From contig RPFO01000079.1 of the NCBI GenBank assembly GCA_009746045.1, forward strand, positions 817,285 through 881,284: 64,000 nt of DNA. The letters are read 5' to 3'. The notes under the pieces were generated by a model, which saw only the letters and a list, made by a program, of their open reading frames with translations, was not told where the DNA came from and did not search any database. Position 1 is the first letter of the stretch. The number at the start of each line of letters is the position of its first letter. Source of the DNA: Mesostigma viride (taxonomy: Eukaryota; Streptophyta; Mesostigmatophyceae; Mesostigmatales; Mesostigmataceae). The translations under genes were made by a program, and so were the position numbers. Below are positions 27,676 to 37,351 of the stretch, piece after piece.

Positions 27676-29055
27676 TTACGAGGCGAAACGCTTGCCGCCC
27701 ATTCCTGAGCTGATTGCCATGACGTTAAAGGATCGAGCATACACCTCTATGACGCCCTTGGGAAGTTTTTGAGTCACGCTGTTCTTCTGAAGGCCCAGCA
27801 GGACCAACTTGACGGTATCCATGCGGCTGAAGTTCAACGAACCGGTCGGCTTCCAGTTCTCAGGCTCCAGAGCAAACGGGATGATGTACACGTGCTTGTT
27901 GGCAGGCAGCCGGGTGTGGAACTGGAGAGGGAGCACGTAGCTGAAATAGATCGGGTCGCGGCCTTCGCCGAACATCTGCTGCGAGTTCAGGGTGAGGTTC
28001 GCCTTCTCGAACAGATGCCCGTCGCCGAACTTGCTGTTCTTGTTCGTGAAGTTCCAGTACGCCTCCGTGGGATCAGTGGACGTCTCTGGGTCGATCATGC
28101 GGTTGTCCGCCTTGTAGTAGAAAATCAGCTCCTTCACAGGGTGACTGAACGACAGCCCGATGGTCTCGAGACCCGACCCCTCGCTGACGTAGTGGGAATA
28201 GTGCTGGGTCTCCGTGATCAGGTACTGATGCCTCTCCTCTGCGAACTGCTTCCTCTCAAAGTCGTCCAGATACACGAACCGGCAAACCAGACGGAACTTG
28301 GTGATGTCTGGCATCGCCGCCATCATCGCGTCCCTGTACCCTGGCCCTCCTACGATCGGGTGGTCCCAAGGGAGCACGCCTCCGGCCAGACTGGTGCCAG
28401 GGTAGTTCGGCCCGCCGACCATCTGCGTGAAGATGGACTCCTTCGTGTTCAGAGTGACGACGATCTTCGCGTCGTGGTACTGGAGCGCGATCATAGGGAA
28501 CGCCATGCCGTCCTCGAGACAGAACGAGAACTGGAGAGGCACGTAGATGTAGCTCTTGGTCATGCCGGTCTGCCCGCCGTTGTCCACGAGGATGGTGCCG
28601 CCGTGCCGGGTGGGCGTGTTCTCGACGTACGAAGTGGACGGATCGCGGCTGAGCTGGTCGTACACGTGCATGAACTCGCCTGTCATCTCCTCGATCGTGG
28701 TGCCGCCCACCTTGAACTCGACCTTCTTGATGATGATGCGAGCTATGTCGTCCAGGAACGGGTCGAAGATCTTCCACCACGCCTTCCCGAACTCCGGATT
28801 CCCCCACTCGTTAATGGGGGGGATCTCGAGGTACAGAAACGCGCGAGTGATGAGATCACCGCTCTTCGGGAGCTGGAACTGCACCTCGCGGCCGAACCCC
28901 TGGTTCCCGGCAACGGACACGACCTCCATGTCCTCGAACGAGAAGTTGGTGTGGCGGGGATAAATCGCCTTGAAAAAGGTCTTTACGGGCGAGACAGTCA
29001 GGGCCGCGTCCTGTGGGCCCTTGGCTCGGAGAATGAGAACGGGACAGCCAGACAT
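27676..29055 (-). CDS. MCP: Major capsid protein 1 (double jelly-roll)
   Basis: 459 aa. The N-terminus has the NCLDV capsid signature (ILRAKGPQDAAL...KTFFKAIYPRHTNFSFED), followed by GDLITRAFLYLEIP. The second jelly-roll has RFVYLDDFERKQFAEERHQYLITETQ. It ends VYARSFNVMAISSGMGGKRFAS. The length is normal for the family. The protein trimerises to form the capsomers of the icosahedral shell. It is the shortest of four paralogues in this cluster and has a clear AT-rich promoter region at 29065-29080. Confidence 0.95.
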   Translation of the reverse strand: MSGCPVLILRAKGPQDAALTVSPVKTFFKAIYPRHTNFSFEDMEVVSVAGNQGFGREVQFQLPKSGDLITRAFLYLEIPPINEWGNPEFGKAWWKIFDPFLDDIARIIIKKVEFKVGGTTIEEMTGEFMHVYDQLSRDPSTSYVENTPTRHGGTILVDNGGQTGMTKSYIYVPLQFSFCLEDGMAFPMIALQYHDAKIVVTLNTKESIFTQMVGGPNYPGTSLAGGVLPWDHPIVGGPGYRDAMMAAMPDITKFRLVCRFVYLDDFERKQFAEERHQYLITETQHYSHYVSEGSGLETIGLSFSHPVKELIFYYKADNRMIDPETSTDPTEAYWNFTNKNSKFGDGHLFEKANLTLNSQQMFGEGRDPIYFSYVLPLQFHTRLPANKHVYIIPFALEPENWKPTGSLNFSRMDTVKLVLLGLQKNSVTQKLPKGVIEVYARSFNVMAISSGMGGKRFAS

Positions 29056-29064
29056 GGTACAATG

Positions 29065-29080
29065 CTATAATGTATAATAC
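29065..29080 (-). promoter_or_regulatory. TATTATACATTATAG-type promoter region of MCP 1
   Basis: It lies 10-25 bases upstream of the MCP 1 ATG on the minus strand, in a purely intergenic spacer. Confidence 0.4.
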
Positions 29081-29093
29081 ACGAAAAGATTTT

Positions 29094-32000
29094 TTATGAC
29101 GCGAACCGCTTTCCTCCCATACCAGACTGAATACGGACCAAGTTAAAGCTCCTGGCGTACACGTCGATCGTGCCAGGGGGGATGCCGCCCTTGGACGAGG
29201 AACCGATGCCCTTGAGAGCGAGCTTCACGCTGTCCAGCCTGGACATGTTCACACTACCGGACGGCTTCCACGATTCGGGACGCAGACAGAACGGGATGCA
29301 ATAGACCCTAGAGTTCTTCTCTACGCGCGTGTGGAAATCGGCAGGGACCAGGAAAGAGAAGTAGATAGGATCGCGGCCGTCGCCGTACAGACTCTGCGAG
29401 TTCATGTACAAATTCGCGCGGGAAAACAGATGACCCTCTCCGAACTCGCTATTGTCGTTGTAGAACTTCCAATAGGCGTTGTATCCAAAGTCGGGATCCG
29501 AACGGAACTTGTTAGCCACGAACGAGAGGTCAGAAGGCTTGTACCAGAACAGCATCTCCTTGACAGGGTGGTTGAAACGCAGCTCCAAGTCGACCTCGCT
29601 CTCCCCCCCGACGTGCTGCTGGAAGAACTGGGTCTCCGTGATAAGGTATTCGTGTCCGTTGAGCGCGAACTGCTTCCTCTCAAAATCGTCCAGATAGAAG
29701 AACCTGGCCACGAGCTTGCACTCGAACTTGGGAGGATGAGCGATCCAATTGGCGCGAGGGTGCACGAACGCCTGGGAAGTGCCAGCCGTGTAGTTGATGG
29801 ACTGGGGGATCTTGGTGGCGTCGATGTTCATGAACCAGTCTCCGCTGTTTCCGAACAGATCGCCGGCGCCCAGCGCCTTCACGCGGACGATGGCGCCCGT
29901 CAGAATGCCGCTCGCGCCCGTCGACCACGTGTCCACCGAAAACCGTGTGGCTCCCTGCGTGTCCGCGAGCGAGGCCCAATACGCTCCCGTGTTCGTGATC
30001 ACGTCCGATCCTCGCGTGGCCGAAAACATGGTGTTCGGCTGCAGACCCCACACCTGACGAATCACGGGGAGACGAGCGGACGATGAAACGATTCCGGACG
30101 TCGCGCCGATGTCGTTGGGAGTGACGGCGGTGTTGTAGAACCAGACGTACTCCCACTTGACGTTGCTGGCACTGGCGATCGCCGCGACCGTGTCGGGACT
30201 GTTGCCAAGATACAGAGTCTTGGCCGAGATGGTGGGGTTGACCATCCGTGGCCAGAGAGGGTGCATCTCCTTCTGGATGCCGTCAAGGTACACCTGGTAT
30301 ACGGTGTTGTTGTTGTAGTAGTACCCGTTCCAGAACTGCACCTCCTTGATCTTCAGCTTCAACTTCGGGGAATACGAGAAGCTGGACATGCCGATCGGAC
30401 CGAACGTCAGAACGTTATCGTAAGCGGCGGTCGCGTGGAAACCGCCGTGCGCGGCGTCGTCCACGTTCACGAGCGCGTACTGCACGCCGTCCACGAAGAT
30501 CGCGACGGACTGGATGCTCTGAGTCGCGTTCGGGGTGGTCGTGCCGAACTTAGGATACGGAAGCCTGGTGAGAGTCAGAGTGTGCCACGTGTCCAGAGAG
30601 AGCGCGGGCATGTCCACCTTCAACCTGCGATCGTTGGTGGCACCGCTGTCCTGAGTCTGCAAGTACATTTCGGTGGCCGACGGGTTCAGGTAGGCAGTCA
30701 AGCGGTTCTTGCGGTTGGCAGTCATGTCCGCAGTGGTAGCGGCACCGACCGTGAAAAGATGGGTGACGTTGGCGTCTAGACTCGCACTGGCGAGATGGAA
30801 ACCGAACGACACGGAGAAGAGGTTCGTGGAAGTCCCGCTGCCGTCCGTCAGAGGGATCTCGACGCGGTCGTGAGTATTGGTCGACGTGGTGTAATCGGCG
30901 GCCGAGTTGGTCCACGCGATCTCGCCGCCAGAGACGGACACGTTCGAACCGATGACGCGAGCCACGGCCGACCCAGTGCCGGTGTTGGCAGTCGATCCAC
31001 TCGCAAAGTACCACTTTCCGGGCGTCGCGGCGGGGATGCTGCCGTTGGTATGGTTCTCGACGCGCGTCACGACGAGCGCGTGGCCCTGGCCGTCGCCGAT
31101 GTACAGTTTGTCCTGGGGGAACGCCTCCATTTGCGACGACACGCCGCTCGCCTCCGACTTCAACTTGAAGTCGCCCGAAGAGCCGTTGAACACCGAGACG
31201 TTGTTCGTGGCGTCGCCGTACACGAATACGGTCGTTCCGGTGTTCGCCACGTTGGTCGCCGGACAAGTGACCGTCGTGGCGATGGTAAAGGTCGTGTCCC
31301 CTCCGTGGAAACTAGCGTCGCTCAAGTCCACCTTGGCGTGGTTCGCGGTGGCGCCGTACGCGCCTCCGGACGACTTGATCGCGTTGTCCGCGTTCGTGTA
31401 ATTGAAGACCTGGAACTTGGGGTTCAGAGCGGTAGGCTGCGTGCTTCCCGTATTGTCCAGATCTCCATCGAAGTCCCAGAACCCGGCGGCCGCGTTATCC
31501 GCGACGACCTGGTTGTAGGGGAATCCGGAGTAGTCGATCGCGGCCGCTCCCGTTGTGTCTACCGGGAAGTCGTTCGCGTAATAGGTGAATATTTCGTCGG
31601 GATCCGAGAACTGGACGCGGATTACCACATCGTGGTGTTGGATGGCGATCATGGGCAGAGCGAGACCCGGATCCATCGTGAAAGCGAACTCGATGGGGAT
31701 GTAGATGTGCTGGCGACGAGTGCCGTTGCAGTAGTCGTAAATGTCGCCGAATTCGTCAAACTTGACGCTGCCGCCGTGGTTGGTCGGCAGGTTGTCCACG
31801 CTGCTCTTGTGGCTCTTCCTAGAGAGGATATCCATGACATGGAGGAAATCGCCCGTCAGCCTCTCGATGCTAAACCCGCCAATCACGAGCTCGACGTACT
31901 TGATCAGGATGCGGGCAAAGTCCTTTGCGAAGGGAGAGTACTTCAAGTTGGGGAACTCCTCGACGTCTAGATACAGCATGACCTTGTGCAATAGATCGCC

Positions 32001-32192
32001 GGACCTCGGAATCTTGAACTCGATCAGTTGGCCGTACGACACCACACCAGCCGTGTGCGTGATATCGGAGTCTTCCATCGCGAAGTTCGTGTGCCGGCCC
32101 CAGGTCGATTTGAAAAACGTGATTTCTGGGTCCACGACAAGCATGACATCCTGGCTGCCCTTACTCCTAATCCACATAACCGCGGCCGACAT
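29094..32192 (-). CDS. MCP: Major capsid protein 2 with ~500-residue lectin-like insertion
   Basis: 1032 aa. Residues 1-225 are the first jelly-roll (KGSQDVMLVVDPEITFFKSTWGRHTNF; GDLLHKVMLYLDVEEF). About 810-1032 are the second (FFYLDDFERKQFALNGHEYLITETQ; end RSFNLVRIQSGMGGKRFAS). Between them (about 240-760) lie a serine/threonine-rich region and concanavalin/LamG-like beta domains (for example PLTDGSGTSTNLFSVSFGF, HTLTLTRLPYPK, IFVDGVQYALVNVDD). Large outward-loop insertions are known in some capsid proteins. This one probably forms a surface domain able to bind sugars (inference). Confidence 0.9.
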   Translation of the reverse strand: MSAAVMWIRSKGSQDVMLVVDPEITFFKSTWGRHTNFAMEDSDITHTAGVVSYGQLIEFKIPRSGDLLHKVMLYLDVEEFPNLKYSPFAKDFARILIKYVELVIGGFSIERLTGDFLHVMDILSRKSHKSSVDNLPTNHGGSVKFDEFGDIYDYCNGTRRQHIYIPIEFAFTMDPGLALPMIAIQHHDVVIRVQFSDPDEIFTYYANDFPVDTTGAAAIDYSGFPYNQVVADNAAAGFWDFDGDLDNTGSTQPTALNPKFQVFNYTNADNAIKSSGGAYGATANHAKVDLSDASFHGGDTTFTIATTVTCPATNVANTGTTVFVYGDATNNVSVFNGSSGDFKLKSEASGVSSQMEAFPQDKLYIGDGQGHALVVTRVENHTNGSIPAATPGKWYFASGSTANTGTGSAVARVIGSNVSVSGGEIAWTNSAADYTTSTNTHDRVEIPLTDGSGTSTNLFSVSFGFHLASASLDANVTHLFTVGAATTADMTANRKNRLTAYLNPSATEMYLQTQDSGATNDRRLKVDMPALSLDTWHTLTLTRLPYPKFGTTTPNATQSIQSVAIFVDGVQYALVNVDDAAHGGFHATAAYDNVLTFGPIGMSSFSYSPKLKLKIKEVQFWNGYYYNNNTVYQVYLDGIQKEMHPLWPRMVNPTISAKTLYLGNSPDTVAAIASASNVKWEYVWFYNTAVTPNDIGATSGIVSSSARLPVIRQVWGLQPNTMFSATRGSDVITNTGAYWASLADTQGATRFSVDTWSTGASGILTGAIVRVKALGAGDLFGNSGDWFMNIDATKIPQSINYTAGTSQAFVHPRANWIAHPPKFECKLVARFFYLDDFERKQFALNGHEYLITETQFFQQHVGGESEVDLELRFNHPVKEMLFWYKPSDLSFVANKFRSDPDFGYNAYWKFYNDNSEFGEGHLFSRANLYMNSQSLYGDGRDPIYFSFLVPADFHTRVEKNSRVYCIPFCLRPESWKPSGSVNMSRLDSVKLALKGIGSSSKGGIPPGTIDVYARSFNLVRIQSGMGGKRFAS

Positions 32193-32202
32193 GGCGATTT
32201 AT

Positions 32203-32214
32203 TGTATACAGTAC
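32203..32214 (-). promoter_or_regulatory. GTACTGTATACA motif before MCP 2
   Basis: It lies 11-22 bases upstream of the MCP 2 ATG on the minus strand, with the same TATA-like character as other capsid promoters. Confidence 0.35.
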
Positions 32215-32229
32215 GTAGCGAAATTTTTT

Positions 32230-33909
32230 TTACGACGCGTACCGCTTTCCACCCATGCCCGACTGGACCGACAGCAAGTTAAAGTTGCGAGCGTACACGC
32301 TAATCGTGCCTGCCGGGATACCGCCCAGACCGGTGAGGACCAACTTCACGTCGTCCAGACGGGACATGTTGACAGAACCGGTGGGCTTGCAGCTGCCGGG
32401 GTCGAGACAGAAGGGGATGATGTAGACGTTATGGTCTGTGTCCATTCGCTTATGGAACTGGGTAGGAACGACATACGAGAAATACACGGGATCCTTGCCG
32501 TCTCCGTACATGTTCTGCGAGTTGAGGATCAGATTCGCAGTCTTGAAGAGGTGACCCTCGCCGAACCGGCTGTTCGGGTTCTTGAACGACCAGTAGCCCT
32601 TATAGTACCCCTTGAGAGTGGTCTCGGAGTCGCTCCAGTCATCGGGACGGTAAAAGAACAACAACTCCTTCACGGGATGGTTGAACTTGAGATCGATCGT
32701 GACCTGCTCCTGCCCGCCGACGTACTGAGTGTGCAGTTGGTTCTCGGTCATCAGGAACTCGTGCGTCTCGCTGGCGAACTGTTGGCGCTCGTAGTCGTCC
32801 AGATACACGTACCTACCCACCAGACGGGTGGTGAACGTGGGCGGGTTCGCCGCCCACGCCGCACGCTGGTTGGCGGCCACGGTCGTGAACGTCGGAGTGA
32901 ACTTGTCGGCCTTGGGGATCATAGAGTCGCTGATGACGAAGGTGCGAGTAGAGCCGATGGACGCATTGTAATCGGCGATCTGGAAGGATATTTCCAGAGT
33001 TCCGTCCGTGGTCCCGGACGGAGGCGTCGTCGCGGTATGGATGTTCGTGATCTTGTCCGTGTACATGGCGTTCTCGATGACGTGCTTGACCCACTTGCGA
33101 TCGCCCGTCTCTGATATCAATTGGGCCATCTGATTGCCGTACGCGGAGTCGATGTAACGGGACCGGATGATCGAGCGAATCAGGTTGTAATCAGGGGATC
33201 CGGACGTGTTCAGAGTGGACTTTACCGTCCCGCCGATAACGCCTGGAACGGTATCATACGACGGCTCGGAAAGAGAGTAGCTGGTGAAGATCTTGTCCGC
33301 GGTGGCAAACTTGACCTTGATCCTGACCTCATGGAAGGACAGGGCGATCATGGGGAAACACGTGCCTGGCTCGCAGGTGAAGGCGAACTCCAAGGGGATG
33401 TACAAGTACTGAGTCGAACGGCCGTCGAACCAGTCGGTCATCTTCCCGGCCTTGTTGAACTTGACGGACCCGCCGTGGTTTGTGGGCATGTTCTCGACCC
33501 AGCTGGCGTAGTCAGGACGGTTAATGATGTCCCACACATGCATCATGTCTCCTGGGATCCGCTCGATGGGATACCCTCCCACAATGAACTCGACGTATTC
33601 TATGAGGGCGCGAGGGAAATCCCAGATGAACGGCGCAAAAGAACCGTTCCATCCCGGGACCGCGTTCATCTGAATGACAAGCATGACTCGGGTAATGAGA
33701 TCTCCGACCCTGGACAACTTAAACTCGAGAGGCTGACCGTACGCCGACTGCCCCGTGGTCTGCGCGATTTCGAGATCCTCCCACGCGAAGTTCGTGTGTC
33801 GAGGGAACACCGACTTGAAAAACGTTACTTCCGGGTTTCCAATGGTGGCGATGTCCTGTGGCCCGCGGGCCTTGAGCATCATCATTTGGGCGCCGGACGA
33901 CGAGGCCAT
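32230..33909 (-). CDS. MCP: Major capsid protein 3 (double jelly-roll)
   Basis: 559 aa. The signature is KARGPQDIATIGNPEVTFFKSVFPRHTNFAWED with GDLITRVMLVIQMN; the second domain has YVYLDDYERQQFASETHEFLMTENQ, and the end is RNFNLLSVQSGMGGKRYAS. It has a 60-100 residue loop (about 220-330) longer than in MCP 1 but no lectin insertion. It is a full-length capsomer protein. Its gene is divergent from MCP 4, with an 86-base shared spacer holding a TACTATA-type motif on each strand. Confidence 0.95.
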   Translation of the reverse strand: MASSSGAQMMMLKARGPQDIATIGNPEVTFFKSVFPRHTNFAWEDLEIAQTTGQSAYGQPLEFKLSRVGDLITRVMLVIQMNAVPGWNGSFAPFIWDFPRALIEYVEFIVGGYPIERIPGDMMHVWDIINRPDYASWVENMPTNHGGSVKFNKAGKMTDWFDGRSTQYLYIPLEFAFTCEPGTCFPMIALSFHEVRIKVKFATADKIFTSYSLSEPSYDTVPGVIGGTVKSTLNTSGSPDYNLIRSIIRSRYIDSAYGNQMAQLISETGDRKWVKHVIENAMYTDKITNIHTATTPPSGTTDGTLEISFQIADYNASIGSTRTFVISDSMIPKADKFTPTFTTVAANQRAAWAANPPTFTTRLVGRYVYLDDYERQQFASETHEFLMTENQLHTQYVGGQEQVTIDLKFNHPVKELLFFYRPDDWSDSETTLKGYYKGYWSFKNPNSRFGEGHLFKTANLILNSQNMYGDGKDPVYFSYVVPTQFHKRMDTDHNVYIIPFCLDPGSCKPTGSVNMSRLDDVKLVLTGLGGIPAGTISVYARNFNLLSVQSGMGGKRYAS

Positions 33910-33915
33910 AGTTTG

Positions 33916-33928
33916 CAGTATAGTATTG
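33916..33928 (-). promoter_or_regulatory. AATACTATACTG motif before MCP 3
   Basis: On the minus strand it reads CAATACTATACTG, 7-19 bases before the ATG. It is the mirror counterpart of the motif for MCP 4 on the other side of the spacer. Confidence 0.4.
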
Positions 33929-33981
33929 CAACCGAAAAAAAAAGTCCGGACGCGGTCACGAATTTTGTTATATTGTCTTTG

Positions 33982-33988
33982 TACTATA
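33982..33988 (+). promoter_or_regulatory. TACTATA motif before MCP 4
   Basis: TACTATA 8 bases upstream of the ATG at 33996, preceded by TTATATTG. It is the cleanest example of the viral-block motif. Confidence 0.4.
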
Positions 33989-33995
33989 GCGAAAG

Positions 33996-35612
33996 ATGGC
34001 CTCTCAGAACATCACGGCGCATTTGACATGGCTGCAGGCGAAGGGGGCCTTCGACACGTTCCTCACCGTGAACCCGGAAAAGACGTTTTTCAAGTCCGTG
34101 TTTTCTAGGCACACCAACTTCAGCTGGACGGACGTAGAGATACTCCCCGACGTCCCGCCGCTGTATGGTGGTCAAGTAAAGTTCAAGGTCCCAAGGGTTG
34201 GAGACCTCGTCACGCAGATGTACATCTACTACAACATCACCAAACTCAACTACGGCGTCATGCAGGTGACGTACGAAAAGAACTCCGTCGCGGCGGACGG
34301 CGTCACGCCCACGAATCCAGGCGTCGACTTGACGGACACGCGCGTGACGGCCGCGTTCCGGTCGTCCGACTACCCTCTGCTGGCAGACACGGATTACGAC
34401 GGTATCACCCACGAGTTATTCCAGCCGTCGTGGATCGACCATCTGGGATACGTGCTGACGAACACCGTCGAGTTCTGGGTGGGCGGGTCGCTCATCGAGA
34501 GCCAGACGGGAGACTTCCTGCACACATGGGATCTCGTTACGCGCAATTCAGAACAGAGTGTGATTCAGGGACTGCCATCCGAACACGGAGGGACGAGGAA
34601 CGTAGGGACCATGCACGAACAACACGTGTACGTCCCGTTGCAATTCTTCTTCAATCGAGACGTCGGCCATGCGCTGCCCATTTCGACCATACAATATCAC
34701 GACGTGGAGATCGTGCTGAAGATGAGCGCCAAGCCTCTGAGGCACGACTACACGAACTATTTCGAGAAGATACCGTTCAGCGTCGCTCCGTCCACGGATC
34801 CTGACCGATGGCTTCCCAAGAAAGTGCACGTGTTCACGGGCGACTTGAACTCAGCGCTCGTCGACACGGGGTTGGAGTTGGAGAGAGCGGATATCGGAGG
34901 GGAGCTGAAGGCCGTCAGGCTCGTGGCGCGGTACATCCTGCTGGACGATTTCGAGAGGAAGCAGTTCAACCAGGGCACGCACTCGTACCTGATCACGGAG
35001 ACCAAACATCTCGAGTTCCCGCTCACCAGACGCGACAAGTTGACGAAAGAGTTCCCTCTGGACTCGATTTCCGGGGCGTGCAAGGAACTCGTTTTCTTCT
35101 TCCGCGCGGACCACCGCCGACTCGAGGGGAGCGACGAGAAGAACGCGAACGACGAGTATTGGAACTTCGAGGGGAACCGTCCTTTCATGCGCAACGATAT
35201 GCAGAACAAGGGGCTGTACTACGTCCGTACGTTCGGAAAGCAGATGGTGCACAACGCGTTCTTCGACAAGGCGACGTTGATGTTGAACAATTGCGAGCTA
35301 TTCAGTCCGCCTCGCGACCCCCTCTGGTTCAACTTCTTCCTTCCGGCGGAGTTTCATCGGCGGATCCCGGTGGAGAATTCGTATGAGATGTTTTACTTCA
35401 TTCCTTTCTGCTTGCGGCCGGAGGACGATCAGCCGACGGGGAGCATCAACTTGAGCCGGGTCGACAGGGCGACGCTGAAACTGTTTTTCAAGGCGATTCC
35501 GGGGCTGAGGGAGGGTCCCGTTATATCGAACGGCCGCGTGCACGTGTACGCCAGGGTGATGAACGTCTTCGAGATCAGCAACGGACACGGTCGCAAGCTG
35601 TTCCTGAATTAG
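33996..35612 (+). CDS. Divergent major capsid protein paralogue 4
   Basis: 538 aa with capsid hallmarks: LQAKGAFDTFLTVNPEKTFFKSVFSRHTNFSWTD, VPRVGDLVTQMYIYYNI, then LLDDFERKQFNQGTHSYLITETK and a C-terminal VYARVMNVFEISNGHGRKLFLN. It lacks the MGGKR(F/Y)AS ending shared by the other three and is the most diverged. It may form a specialised capsomer (vertex or penton-neighbour) or be a minor capsid protein. It is convergent with the LysM gene, with 6 bases between stops. Confidence 0.85.
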   Translation: MASQNITAHLTWLQAKGAFDTFLTVNPEKTFFKSVFSRHTNFSWTDVEILPDVPPLYGGQVKFKVPRVGDLVTQMYIYYNITKLNYGVMQVTYEKNSVAADGVTPTNPGVDLTDTRVTAAFRSSDYPLLADTDYDGITHELFQPSWIDHLGYVLTNTVEFWVGGSLIESQTGDFLHTWDLVTRNSEQSVIQGLPSEHGGTRNVGTMHEQHVYVPLQFFFNRDVGHALPISTIQYHDVEIVLKMSAKPLRHDYTNYFEKIPFSVAPSTDPDRWLPKKVHVFTGDLNSALVDTGLELERADIGGELKAVRLVARYILLDDFERKQFNQGTHSYLITETKHLEFPLTRRDKLTKEFPLDSISGACKELVFFFRADHRRLEGSDEKNANDEYWNFEGNRPFMRNDMQNKGLYYVRTFGKQMVHNAFFDKATLMLNNCELFSPPRDPLWFNFFLPAEFHRRIPVENSYEMFYFIPFCLRPEDDQPTGSINLSRVDRATLKLFFKAIPGLREGPVISNGRVHVYARVMNVFEISNGHGRKLFLN

Positions 35613-35618
35613 AGTCGC

Positions 35619-37298
35619 TTAACCGTAATACCTCCACCCTTCATAGGGACGGCGCCCCATCACCTGGTCGCGAAGACGCGCGTACGACTTAACATTGAAT
35701 CCAGGACCCGTTGGTTCGTTCCATGACGTCATGAGTTCGTTTACGCGCCCCAAGTTAGTTCTGGCCTTGTTGTACTCGTCGGTATTATAAAACCAACCAT
35801 TGTTGTTCTTTGACGCATCTGCCAGGGTCTTCTGTGCCGCCACTCGTTGATCGTAGAGGGTATCCAGTGCCATTCTCTGGTCGGGTGACAATGATGCCTG
35901 CATTCTCTTCCAATCTTCCATTTTCGGGTGCTTTTTAAACCTAAGCACCTCTTCCGGATCAAGCATAGAGTAGAACGCCTCGTCATCGTTAGGAACTGGA
36001 CCTTGGTTCCATCCGAACATGTCACCCAGTGTTGCGTCTGGATTCCACGAGCCAGGGTTCATGTACTCGTTCATTGCAGCGGCGTTCATCTGCGCATCCC
36101 ACATGTTCGAGATCATGCCCCTCCGCTTGTCCGCTTCAGGCGTATAGCTTCCAACCATCCTCCCCGCCATGCCCCTTGCCATACCATGAACACCCTGTCT
36201 CGCGACCCATTCGGGGATTCCGTATCCGTACCCGTTAAAGTAGGGAGCCAAATACTGATTGAAACCACCGTCTATCAGAGCGCCTCCGACGAGTCCGCCA
36301 ATGTCGTTCATCGCCCCCATTCGCACGTCTTTCCATCCCTGCCCTGGTTTCGCACCGTAATATCGGCTAGGGACGTTGGACATGGCCCTCAAGGCCACAC
36401 GACCGTACGGACTCGATGCCATGTTGTATCCAACTCCTAATGCCTCTGCCCCTCGCTGCATGTAAGGAGCGTACGCGGCCATCCTCGTGCCCTGCATGAT
36501 CTCGGGTGCATGCCCGGCCAAACCGGCGATATTGCCTAACATGGGTGCGACCCCGGCGCCCCTCATCCGATACACGTCGCCGGACGCGTTAGCTGCGAAC
36601 TGGTTTGCAAAGTTCATGGCATCATTAACATTTATGCTACTAAGTCCAGCACCGATCCTGTCTCCTACCCCCCCTTGTGCCTGCAAGCCGACGTTTATGG
36701 CATTCATAACGGGGCGTGCGGCAGCACTTGCTAGCCATAAGGCTTTCTCCCTGGAATTTACGCCGCTCCTCAAATAATTGATTCCTGACTTGGCAGCGCC
36801 GGTGAGTCCGCTTGCAAGGGCTCGTAAGCTCCAGCCAAGTTTACCCGATCCGCCGCCCACGCTACCGACATCGTCGCCGATGGAATCATACGTCATACCC
36901 ATGTTCGTGTCGGGGTGGATGACGCCGTTCACGAAATCATGGAACGAGTACCGCTTCGGGATCAACACGAAGCTACCGGGCGCCAACGCCAACGGTGAAA
37001 TGTGAGGATTCGCGATGATGAGGTCGTCAGGGAGCACGCCATATTGATCCGCGATGGATTTCCACGTTTCGCCCTCCTCGACGACGTGTCCGCTCTTTTC
37101 GCCGTACACCCCCTTGCCTGGGGTCATGTACGTCGGCACGATATTCTGCTCGAACGCCTTCTGAATGATGGAGTCCGGGTTGTTTTCCGCCGTCATCGGA
37201 GCGCTCTTCGTCAGTCTGGTGTCAGGGAGAAGTTGGATGAGCCGTTCCACCAGCTCGGGCGGTATCGCTATGAGATTGCCCCCCTGTCCGGGAGCCAT
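35619..37298 (-). CDS. LysM-domain virion-associated protein, Gly/Ala/Met-rich
   Basis: 559 aa. A LysM motif spans about 71-116 (HVVEEGETWKSIADQYGV..DDLIIANP....LAPGSFVLIPKRY). The rest (150-430) is Gly/Ala/Met/Asn-rich with repeated amphipathic stretches; the C-terminus is Tyr/Arg-rich. LysM binds N-acetylglucosamine polymers such as peptidoglycan or chitin, and also serves as a virion scaffold module. Whether it acts in entry or in virion assembly is unknown. A TTATACTATGA motif lies about 30-40 bases upstream of its ATG. Confidence 0.6.
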   Translation of the reverse strand: MAPGQGGNLIAIPPELVERLIQLLPDTRLTKSAPMTAENNPDSIIQKAFEQNIVPTYMTPGKGVYGEKSGHVVEEGETWKSIADQYGVLPDDLIIANPHISPLALAPGSFVLIPKRYSFHDFVNGVIHPDTNMGMTYDSIGDDVGSVGGGSGKLGWSLRALASGLTGAAKSGINYLRSGVNSREKALWLASAAARPVMNAINVGLQAQGGVGDRIGAGLSSINVNDAMNFANQFAANASGDVYRMRGAGVAPMLGNIAGLAGHAPEIMQGTRMAAYAPYMQRGAEALGVGYNMASSPYGRVALRAMSNVPSRYYGAKPGQGWKDVRMGAMNDIGGLVGGALIDGGFNQYLAPYFNGYGYGIPEWVARQGVHGMARGMAGRMVGSYTPEADKRRGMISNMWDAQMNAAAMNEYMNPGSWNPDATLGDMFGWNQGPVPNDDEAFYSMLDPEEVLRFKKHPKMEDWKRMQASLSPDQRMALDTLYDQRVAAQKTLADASKNNNGWFYNTDEYNKARTNLGRVNELMTSWNEPTGPGFNVKSYARLRDQVMGRRPYEGWRYYG

Positions 37299-37325
37299 GG
37301 GTGCGTAAGAAGTATCCAGTTTCGA

Positions 37326-37337
37326 GTTATACTATGA
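37326..37337 (-). promoter_or_regulatory. TCATAGTATAAC motif before the LysM gene
   Basis: A TATA-like motif on the minus strand in the 53-base spacer between the LysM gene start and the gene at 37352. Confidence 0.3.
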
Positions 37338-37351
37338 CGAGAGACATAAAA

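Noticed and set aside
27769..33909. Large + strand ORFs opposite the capsid genes
   Set aside because: Antisense shadows; the minus-strand frames carry the capsid signatures.
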